Source of the DNA: Alphaproteobacteria bacterium
GTDB taxonomy: Bacteria > Pseudomonadota > Alphaproteobacteria > Rs-D84
DNA: 64,000 bases
Assembly (NCBI GenBank): GCA_017503725.1
Contig: JAFVSL010000008.1
Coordinates: forward strand, 62,001-126,000
Direction: 5' to 3'
Of the stretch, positions 56,696 to 63,011 are shown one piece after another (the stretch's first letter is position 1; every line of letters starts with the position of its first letter). The notes beneath the pieces were generated by a model, which saw only the letters and a list, made by a program, of their open reading frames with translations, made no database searches and was not told the origin of the DNA. The position numbers and the translations under genes were made by a program.

Positions 56696-57637
56696 ATGTT
56701 CCGCAAAATTTTGTTTGCAGCAATGTGCGCAACGGCGGCTGGATATTGTTTCGCTGCTGAAAATCTGCCCCAGGTCGTTACGTCTGAGGTGTTCTATAGC
56801 CAGGACAAAATTGTCGATGGTGGCGTGGAAGAGGTTACTGAATCTGTTCAAATTGACGAAACGGAAATGGTGACGCAATATGCAGATGTGCCGGCGTGGC
56901 CATTGGCGGGTTCGGATGCGGATGTAGAGGTTGCCTGTGACAGTCCGAAGAAGAATTCCGATAATATTCGTATTGTGTCGCGCGTTGGCGCGGATTTGGT
57001 TGTTGAAAACAACTTTAATCTGGGGACGCGTGGTGAATTTATGGGTTGGTCCGGTGGGGCAAATATGCTGCACGGGATGCAGGTTCCGGCCGGGTTCGAT
57101 GACGAATGCGCCGATGGTACGGAAATGCCACTGCTAAGTCGTGAAATGTTAGAAGATGATGGTGGTACGGTTTTGTCTGTGTCGCGCAGTAATCGCAAAA
57201 ACTGTGGTAAGTATGCGGATAACTATGCTGCGTTCGCGGAACGTGCTGGTATAAAGACGAAAATGGATGCAAATGGTAATATTGTATCCGAAGCAGAGGC
57301 AACAGAAACCGTTACAGAATCAGAAACAGAAATCTTGGTTGCGGAAACCGCCGATGCAGAGGCGCCCAAGGTTGTAAAGGATCAGGTTCGTTCATGGGTT
57401 GTTGCCAATGGCCAGACATTGCGTGATGTTTTGCAGTCTTGGTGTGATAAAGAGGGCTGGGATTTGGTTTGGACGACGTCTCGTGAATATCCAATTCAGG
57501 CCAGTGCCGTGTTCAAAGGACGTTTTGTTGATGTGGCGTCTGCGCTGGTACGTAATTTTGGTCGTGCAACACCGGTTCCATATGCAAAATTCTATAAGGG
57601 AAATCGTGTGTTGGTGATTTCAACGTCGGAACAATAA
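56696..57637 (+). CDS. TcpQ-domain periplasmic protein
   Basis: The 313-aa protein has a signal peptide about 1-20 (CFAA). The acidic N-terminal half has repeated Glu/Thr/Val. A C-terminal domain (about 225-310) reads S-W-V-V-A-N-G-Q-T-L-R-D-V-L-Q-S-W-C-D-K-E-G-W-D, then P-I-Q-A-S-A-V-F-K-G and R-V-L-V-I-S. This matches TcpQ/PilL C-terminal domains that cooperate with type IVb pilus secretins. The secretin gene is next, which supports the call. Confidence 0.75.
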   Translation: MFRKILFAAMCATAAGYCFAAENLPQVVTSEVFYSQDKIVDGGVEEVTESVQIDETEMVTQYADVPAWPLAGSDADVEVACDSPKKNSDNIRIVSRVGADLVVENNFNLGTRGEFMGWSGGANMLHGMQVPAGFDDECADGTEMPLLSREMLEDDGGTVLSVSRSNRKNCGKYADNYAAFAERAGIKTKMDANGNIVSEAEATETVTESETEILVAETADAEAPKVVKDQVRSWVVANGQTLRDVLQSWCDKEGWDLVWTTSREYPIQASAVFKGRFVDVASALVRNFGRATPVPYAKFYKGNRVLVISTSEQ

Positions 57638-57671
57638 AAAATAAATGCGTCTGCCAAGGGGGAGATTACAT

Positions 57672-59300
57672 ATGAAAAAATCATTTAAAATATTGGCTGT
57701 CTGTGGATTGATATGCGCGGCATTGGCGGGGTGTGCAACCAAAGAATCGGCCAAGGTGGCGGCCGCCGTTGATACTGATTTTATTAACGCGTATGATGCG
57801 TTCGAAATGGCGAAAAATCCACGTGCCAAGGTGGCAACGGGTGATACCGTTTCTATGTCCGAAGGGGTATGGCTGGGGGATACGTCGACCGTATTGGAAC
57901 ATCGTAATAATTTGCCGGCTAAATTCGAAACAGATACCGGTGTTACTATATTATTAAATGAACCGGTCTCATTACAGGTTTTGGCAAACGATATTTATTC
58001 GGTAACCGGTATTCCGGTGCGCATCGACAGCCAGGTTAATGCCGAAAAATTACGTAAGACTGTAAATGTTGCGTATACCGGTAAATTGTCGGGATTGTTG
58101 TCCCAGATTTCAACGGATTTGGATATCCTTTGGTACTATGATAATAATGCCATCGTTTTCTATGAAACGGAAACCAAGACATTTACATTATATGCGTTGG
58201 GTACGGACGTGTCTTATCAGACGGCCGTTACCACCGACGAAGGGAACCAGGTATCTTTGGAATCAACCCTGAAAGAATGGGACGAGGTTGAAAGTACAAT
58301 CGCATCTATTATTGGCAAGGCGGATAATGCAGACTTTACCGTGTCGCGCAGTTTGGGTACAATTACGGTCACCGCACCGCCATCGATTTTAAATCGCATT
58401 GGTGAATATATCGAACGCCAGAATAAACGTTTGTCCCAGTTGGTGACGATTGATGTAAAGGTCTTACAGGTTACAATTTCAAATGATACGGCGTTTGGTT
58501 TGAATTTGGCGGCGGCGATTAACTCGACATCGGGATTGAATATCGTTGCAAATCCAAAGAATAACTTGGCATCGACCGAGGCCAGTTCTATGAACATTGC
58601 GGTATTGTCGAATGCGGTATCGGCACTGACCGGTGCAACACATATGGAAGGGTCCACCACGGTCGAGGGTGCGTATACAAATGACCAAATTATGAATGGT
58701 TCTTTGTCGGCCGCCGCGGGCAGTAATGCCCTGATAGAGGCGTTGGCAAAACAGGGCAAGGTATCCCTGGTAACAAACGTTGGTGTGACAACGCGTTCAA
58801 ATCGTGTTGCCCCGGTAAGTAACACACGTACAACCGGATACATCAAACGTTTTGAATCACGTAATTTCACAACGGTTGAATCCAGCACCGTTGACCAAGA
58901 CGATTTGGAAACAGGTTTCACAATGCAATTGTTGCCAAATGTTTTGGAAAATGGGCGCATTTTGCTGTTGTTCCGTATGTCGGTTCGTGAATTGTTGCGT
59001 ATGTCAACCCAGACAATTGGCGAGGTTACCCTGCAATTGCCAGAGGTTGAAGAACGCAGTTTTATGCAAGAAGTGATTATGGAATCAGGCCAGATGTTGG
59101 TTGTATCAGGTTTTGAAAAACAGACCAGCGAGGATACGCGTTATGGTCTGGGGGATCCGGACTTTATGGCGCTGTCTGGGTCGCGTGAAACCGCATCCAC
59201 ACGAGAGGTTTTGGTGGTTATCCTGACGCCACAGGTGTTGGTAAGTCCGCTGGATTCAGAGCGTACGATTCAGCAGCATTGGGGCGCACCGCTAAATTAA
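57672..59300 (+). CDS. PilN-type type IVb pilus secretin lipoprotein
   Basis: The 542-aa protein has lipobox L-A-G-C at about 18-21. N-domains follow (V-S-L-Q-V-L-A-N-D-I-Y-S-V-T-G-I-P-V-R-I and Y-T-G-K-L-S-G-L-L), then an N1/KH-like segment (G-T-I-T-V-T-A-P-P-S-I-L-N-R-I). The secretin core ends Q-E-V-I-M-E-S-G-Q-M-L-V-V-S-G-F and V-V-I-L-T-P-Q. ATG 57672 has GGGGGAG upstream. Secretins form a gated outer-membrane ring. No pilin, ATPase or inner-membrane platform is in the window, so whether it serves a pilus or a secretion machine is open. Confidence 0.85.
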   Translation: MKKSFKILAVCGLICAALAGCATKESAKVAAAVDTDFINAYDAFEMAKNPRAKVATGDTVSMSEGVWLGDTSTVLEHRNNLPAKFETDTGVTILLNEPVSLQVLANDIYSVTGIPVRIDSQVNAEKLRKTVNVAYTGKLSGLLSQISTDLDILWYYDNNAIVFYETETKTFTLYALGTDVSYQTAVTTDEGNQVSLESTLKEWDEVESTIASIIGKADNADFTVSRSLGTITVTAPPSILNRIGEYIERQNKRLSQLVTIDVKVLQVTISNDTAFGLNLAAAINSTSGLNIVANPKNNLASTEASSMNIAVLSNAVSALTGATHMEGSTTVEGAYTNDQIMNGSLSAAAGSNALIEALAKQGKVSLVTNVGVTTRSNRVAPVSNTRTTGYIKRFESRNFTTVESSTVDQDDLETGFTMQLLPNVLENGRILLLFRMSVRELLRMSTQTIGEVTLQLPEVEERSFMQEVIMESGQMLVVSGFEKQTSEDTRYGLGDPDFMALSGSRETASTREVLVVILTPQVLVSPLDSERTIQQHWGAPLN

Positions 59301-59303
59301 ATT

Positions 59304-59335
59304 TGATAAAAATCCCGCGTTTCGCGGGATTTTTT
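59304..59335 (+). terminator. Terminator after the secretin gene (ATCCCGCG type)
   Basis: ATCCCGCG TTT CGCGGGAT followed by six T; identical core to 2407-2434. Confidence 0.87.
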
Positions 59336-59425
59336 AGTGATTAGTGTAAGTGGTTAGTGGATAGTGTTTGTATGCGGCAAATGCCGCACATTATAGTGCC
59401 ATCACTAACCACTAATCACTAAGAT
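59336..59425. repeat. Palindromic intergenic repeat, copy R2 (partner at 2435)
   Basis: Arms AGTGATTAGTG-taa-GTGGTTAGTGG and CACTAACCACTAATCACT are close to perfect inverted repeats. The tip is TGCGGCAAATGCCGCA. The following ACTAAGATAAACTTTT matches R1, but the second hairpin is broken here (TTATTTTTC). It has the same flanks as R1: ATCCCGCG terminator before, Cys-rich cluster after. Confidence 0.75.
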
Positions 59426-59447
59426 AAACTTTTATTTTTCTTCGTCG

Positions 59448-59476
59448 TTGCGTTGGATGAAATATTTGGTTATAAT
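59448..59476 (+). promoter_or_regulatory. Promoter of leader copy 6
   Basis: TTGCGT (59448-59453), 17 nt, TATAAT (59471-59476). Confidence 0.75.
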
Positions 59477-59481
59477 TTGTT

Positions 59482-59711
59482 TGTTATGATCGATGGTCAT
59501 AATGGGGTGTAGAGACCCGTTGCACAAAGCGTCTGTGGAGCGAAATCCAATGGCGCGCCGTACGTTGGCGTGTTTTTTGTATCTGATTCATGGACGAAAA
59601 AAAACTCCTGGCATTATCGTCAGGAGGGCTTGCGAATATATTGAATAAGCAGCACAATTCTTTGTGATTGTCTCTAACCTCCTGACCACCGCGTTTATGC
59701 AGTGGTTTTTA
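59482..59711 (+). promoter_or_regulatory. Attenuator-like structured 5' leader, copy 6 (long form)
   Basis: Core ATAATGGGGTGTAGAGACCC (59499-59518). An early terminator-like stem CGCGCC (59554-59559)/GGCGTG (59567-59572) is followed by six T. The switch strand GTCAGGAGG (59619-59627) can pair with upstream CTCCTG (59605-59610) or with CCTCCTGAC (59678-59686). The latter touches terminator CCAC/GTGG (59686-59705, T-run after). The segment GAATATATTGAATAAGC after the switch strand resembles copies 2, 3 and 5. The two-A, one-B cluster starts at 59738. Confidence 0.8.
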
Positions 59712-59737
59712 CTTGTAAAAAAAGGGAGAAAAAGACA

Positions 59738-60211
59738 ATGAAAAAACTTTTAACCTTAACCGCGGTTGGTGCGATGTTTACGCAATCACTGTGGGGTGGG
59801 GTATACCAATGTCAGTCGCCTGTTATATATTCCGTACAAGAACTCGAGGCTTTTACATCGCCAATGTCTGCGATACGGACGTTGGCTGGGATCGATCCAT
59901 ATAATAACAGAGGCGTTAGAATTTTGCTTCAGGGGCGTTGCGCGTCAAATACGGACAGTGGCCCTTATATACTTGAAATTAACCAGTTGGAACTTACGAC
60001 TAGTACGGACCCCACGAATTGTTGGTGTCAAATTATATATCCTTATTTTTCGCAATTTGTATATCTGCCCGTTACATTACCTGTGGAAACGACAAGTGCC
60101 TGTGTGGATGCCTGTTCTAGGGAGTGTGCAAATAAAATTTTGGAATATGGCTATATTGATATGGCGGATTATCCACCATCGGAAATTATTTATATGGTAG
60201 AGGGATTATAA
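59738..60211 (+). CDS. Small exported Cys-rich protein, family A (CWC type)
   Basis: The 157-aa protein has a signal peptide about 1-19. The core is L-Q-G-R-C-A, N-C-W-C-Q-I-I-Y-P-Y-F-S and C-x3-C-x3-C (CVDACSREC), with the P-P-S-E-I-I-Y-M tail similar to the 3236 protein. ATG 59738 with GGGAG upstream is chosen; the longer frame starts inside the leader terminator T-run. First gene after leader copy 6. Confidence 0.85.
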   Translation: MKKLLTLTAVGAMFTQSLWGGVYQCQSPVIYSVQELEAFTSPMSAIRTLAGIDPYNNRGVRILLQGRCASNTDSGPYILEINQLELTTSTDPTNCWCQIIYPYFSQFVYLPVTLPVETTSACVDACSRECANKILEYGYIDMADYPPSEIIYMVEGL

Positions 60212-60212
60212 G

Positions 60213-60662
60213 ATGAAAAAATTTTTAACATTTTGTATTTTATTGTCTTTTTTTGTTGTTCGGGTGGTGGGTGCGTCATACCAATGTGTGAGAATGCCAG
60301 CTCAAATGTCTCCGTATCTGTTTGGTGCAAGTGACCCGGTTAACACAAAGCAATATCCAAATCAGGTTGTGATGGGGTATTCTATGGGTTTTATGGAAGC
60401 TGTGATTCAGGGACATTGTGATGTTTTAAATGATACCAGTACCAGTCCATTGGAATATAATATGTCTGTGCAGGGTATTGACAGTATGGCGAATAATTGT
60501 TGGTGCCAGGTTGTTTACCCGTATGTAAGTGAAATTTCGTATTTGCAACAGATAACTGGGTATCTTGAGAATTGTATTGCCAGTTGTTCCAAGTTGTGTG
60601 CAGCTAATTGGGGTAAATGGATGCGTAATCGACCGTCGCCTATTTTTGATAATTTTGAATAA
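60213..60662 (+). CDS. Small exported Cys-rich protein, family A (CWC type)
   Basis: The 149-aa protein has a signal peptide about 1-21. The core is I-Q-G-H-C-D, N-C-W-C-Q-V-V-Y-P-Y-V-S and C-x3-C-x3-C (CIASCSKLC). It starts one base after the previous stop. Relative to the 2756 protein it shares the spacing Y-P-N-Q-x-V/M before Q-G-x-C, so the two clusters may have come from one A-A-B ancestor. Confidence 0.85.
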   Translation: MKKFLTFCILLSFFVVRVVGASYQCVRMPAQMSPYLFGASDPVNTKQYPNQVVMGYSMGFMEAVIQGHCDVLNDTSTSPLEYNMSVQGIDSMANNCWCQVVYPYVSEISYLQQITGYLENCIASCSKLCAANWGKWMRNRPSPIFDNFE

Positions 60663-60673
60663 GGGGATAAGAT

Positions 60674-60997
60674 ATGAATAAAAAATTAGTCTTATTATTG
60701 TTTTTTATTGGACCATTGTTGGTACATGCGGATGTTGTATCCCCAAGTACAACGTGTCCGATTGGTATGCAAATTCGTATGCCAGATGTCAGATTTGGCA
60801 GCGTGTGTGCTGAGGGCGATGTTTGGTTGTCGCGGAGAGGAAGAGGCTCATTTAATACCGTAGGATTGTTTGACGGTTGTTTGGATGCTTCGCAAATGAG
60901 TACACTATATAGCTGTATAATGTATGCACCGTCGGGTGAGACTTATTCGGATGAAACGGGGGACTATAATTATAATTCGGCGTGTTTGATGGATTAA
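60674..60997 (+). CDS. Small exported Cys protein, family B
   Basis: The 107-aa protein has a signal peptide about 1-19 (HA). The mature part opens near T-C-P-I-G-M. The end is S-C-I-M-Y-A-P-S-G-E-T-Y-S-D-E-T-G-D-Y-N-Y, then C-L-M-D. It closes the cluster, as 3766 closes the first one. GGGGATAAG upstream of ATG. Confidence 0.82.
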   Translation: MNKKLVLLLFFIGPLLVHADVVSPSTTCPIGMQIRMPDVRFGSVCAEGDVWLSRRGRGSFNTVGLFDGCLDASQMSTLYSCIMYAPSGETYSDETGDYNYNSACLMD

Positions 60998-61027
60998 AAA
61001 AATTCCCGCCGTATGGCGGGATTTTTT
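60995..61027 (+). terminator. Terminator after the last Cys-rich cluster
   Basis: TCCCGCC/GGCGGGA with GTAT loop, followed by six T. Confidence 0.85.
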
Positions 61028-61079
61028 AACGACAAAAAGTGCGCACGTGGCGCACGAATTTGTTTGCGTTCAATACGCA

Positions 61080-61340
61080 TTAAGCCATTGCAGCGACTTT
61101 CTTGGTCAAACGAGAAATTTTACGAGCAGCGCGTTTCTTTGGCATAATTTTGCCCGCAGATTTCATAATCTTGCTTTCTGCGTTGCGTGCCGCAATCGTT
61201 GCCGCCGCTTTGTCGCCAGATTCAACCGCAACCAGAACCTTCTTGGCCGCTGTTTTTACAGCACTGCGACGAGATGTGTTAATAGCATTTTTCTTGGCCG
61301 AGACCAAAATTCTTTTTTCAGATGACTTGTGATTTGCCAC
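61080..61340 (-). CDS. rpsT: 30S ribosomal protein S20
   Basis: The 86-aa Ala/Lys/Arg-rich helical protein starts M-A-N-H-K-S-S-E-K-R and has N-x3-S-R-R-S-A-V-K-T and K-K-R-A-A-R-K-I-S-R-L. Full length for the family. It stands alone, divergent from plsY. Confidence 0.95.
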   Translation of the reverse strand: MANHKSSEKRILVSAKKNAINTSRRSAVKTAAKKVLVAVESGDKAAATIAARNAESKIMKSAGKIMPKKRAARKISRLTKKVAAMA

Positions 61341-61413
61341 GTTATTTTCCTTTTATTTTTGTAATGTTTTTGTTATTTTATAGAAAAGAAACATAAAATC
61401 AAGGAAAAATAAT

Positions 61414-62004
61414 ATGATATATTTTGTTTTGGCAATAATTATTGCTTATTTGTTGGGTTCTGTTCCGATGGGACTGTTGTTTACCAAAATGATGGGCAAG
61501 GGGGACCTGCGCAAGGTTGGCAGTGGTAATATCGGCGCGACAAACGTTATGCGTGTGGGTGGTCTGCGTATGGCGGGGTTGGTGTGGATTCTGGATATGG
61601 CCAAGGCAATTATTGCGGTATTTATCGGTTATTGGGTCGCGGATGTGGCATTTGGCGCCTGGTGCGGGTTCGCGGCAATTGTTGGTCATTGTTATCCGGT
61701 GTGGTTGCGCTTTCGCGGGGGCAAGGGGATTTCATCCCTGTTTGGTGTGTTGCTGGCGGTCAGTCCGGTATCCTTTGTGGTATGTGGAATTGAATGGTTG
61801 TTGGTTGCGTTGACGTCGGGGATTTCATCGCTGGGGGCGGTGATTGTGTTCTGTTTAATCCCGGTGTTGGGTTTTGCAATCAGTTATTCTGTTGGTTGGC
61901 CATTCTTGGCGATTGGGTTGCTTTGTATGTGGCGACATCGCGCGAATATTGGGCGACTGATTGGTGGGACAGAATCAAAAATAGAATGGAAGTGGAAAAA
62001 ATAA
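61414..62004 (+). CDS. plsY: Glycerol-3-phosphate acyltransferase PlsY
   Basis: The 196-aa protein has five helices. The three PlsY motifs are G-S-V-P-M-G, G-S-G-N-I-G-A-T-N and G-H-C-Y-P-V-W, with F-R-G-G-K-G-I-S. It transfers acyl from acyl-phosphate to glycerol-3-phosphate, the first phospholipid step. In alphaproteobacteria it often precedes dprA; here one gene (62104) lies between. Confidence 0.95.
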   Translation: MIYFVLAIIIAYLLGSVPMGLLFTKMMGKGDLRKVGSGNIGATNVMRVGGLRMAGLVWILDMAKAIIAVFIGYWVADVAFGAWCGFAAIVGHCYPVWLRFRGGKGISSLFGVLLAVSPVSFVVCGIEWLLVALTSGISSLGAVIVFCLIPVLGFAISYSVGWPFLAIGLLCMWRHRANIGRLIGGTESKIEWKWKK

Positions 62005-62009
62005 ATCTT

Positions 62010-62038
62010 AACGGTCACGATTTTGTGGCCGTTTGTTT
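62010..62038 (+). terminator. Terminator after plsY
   Basis: AACGGTCAC/GTGGCCGTT with GATTTT loop, followed by TGTTTT. The stem recalls that of tRNA-Lys. Confidence 0.7.
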
Positions 62039-62067
62039 TATATCTTTATTTTTAAGGGATTTTGTGG

Positions 62068-62073
62068 TATAAT
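62068..62073 (+). promoter_or_regulatory. Extended -10 promoter of the 62104 gene
   Basis: TTGTGGTATAAT ends at 62073, with a weak TTTATT at -35. Confidence 0.5.
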
Positions 62074-62103
62074 ATCCCTGATATTATTAGAGGGAAATGG
62101 ACG

Positions 62104-62940
62104 ATGAGAAATTTGTTTATTATGTTTGCAATTGCATCTGTTGTTGCACCGGCGTGGGGCGCGATGCCGGCGTCATCGCGTGGACGCGCGTCGATGGCAA
62201 ATCAGATGGAGGCACGCGCGGTATCCAAGAAATACATCAATAATATGGCGGCAACGAATGTCGTTCCGGCCGATACCACTGTGGTGGAAGAGGCGCCAAC
62301 GGTCGTTCCAGATGTTGTTGTAAAGGAAGAAAAAACAAAAGATATGCGTGAACGCGAAAAGGCGGCCTGTATCCAAAATAATATTGGTGTGGGGGCGACT
62401 TTTGTTTGGGCGTCCAAGTACAGTAACAGTGCAGACTATAATTCTATGATAGAGGATGTAGAGTTCCCAGAAAACAATGTTTGCTTTGTAAAGGTTGGAT
62501 TGAAATCAAACGATTCGCGTATCAATGTTTCAGATGTTCCAACAAAATATTTTGTAATGGGTGAAAATATTACCTGTGGCGAATGGGCAAATGAACAAAC
62601 GTTAAAAGATCGTATTTTGGATGCCAAGAAAAAGGGACGTACCTGGGCAACGGTTGGTGGCGCCGTCGGTGGCGCGGGAATTGGTGTTGGTGCAATGGAA
62701 TTGTTCGGTAACAAGTTAATTGGCGGCGCGGTTGAGGGACAGGCCGGTATAACAAATGAGACAGAATTGCTGTGTTCCCAGATGAAGGTGTTGCACCAGG
62801 AAAAGTCTTCTAAGTATAATGATATTCGTGATTCTTTGACCGAATTAAAGAAGTATTGTGATGATGCGTCCGCGTGGCCAGATGGGGTTGTGTCAGATGA
62901 CTGCAAGGAATTTGATTATAATGCCTTGTTGAAATGTTAA
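62104..62940 (+). CDS. Exported glycine-zipper protein with coiled coil
   Basis: The protein has about 278 aa, with a signal peptide about 1-19 (WGA). The linker is Val/Pro/Glu-rich, and cysteines are scattered (AACIQN, NVCFVK, ITCGEW, LLCSQM, KYCDD, DDCKE, terminal KC). The glycine zipper (WATVGGAVGGAGIGVGAMELFG) lies at about 182-203. A heptad-rich stretch follows. Layout parallels the 17235 protein. It lies between plsY and dprA with its own promoter and terminators, so it looks inserted into an older pair. Function unknown. Confidence 0.7.
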   Translation: MRNLFIMFAIASVVAPAWGAMPASSRGRASMANQMEARAVSKKYINNMAATNVVPADTTVVEEAPTVVPDVVVKEEKTKDMREREKAACIQNNIGVGATFVWASKYSNSADYNSMIEDVEFPENNVCFVKVGLKSNDSRINVSDVPTKYFVMGENITCGEWANEQTLKDRILDAKKKGRTWATVGGAVGGAGIGVGAMELFGNKLIGGAVEGQAGITNETELLCSQMKVLHQEKSSKYNDIRDSLTELKKYCDDASAWPDGVVSDDCKEFDYNALLKC

Positions 62941-62972
62941 AAAAAAATCCCCGTAATGGGGATTTTATTTTT
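62941..62972 (+). terminator. Terminator after the 62104 gene
   Basis: AATCCCC/GGGGATT with GTAAT loop, followed by TTATTTTT. Confidence 0.8.
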
Positions 62973-63011
62973 GACTTTTATCATTATATATAAATTCGCT
63001 ATGATCATAAT

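Noticed and set aside
8580-59711. Leaders as integron attC sites or mobile cassettes
   Set aside because: Each has its own promoter and points into its gene. No integrase is present, spacing is irregular and the pairing logic is that of an RNA switch.
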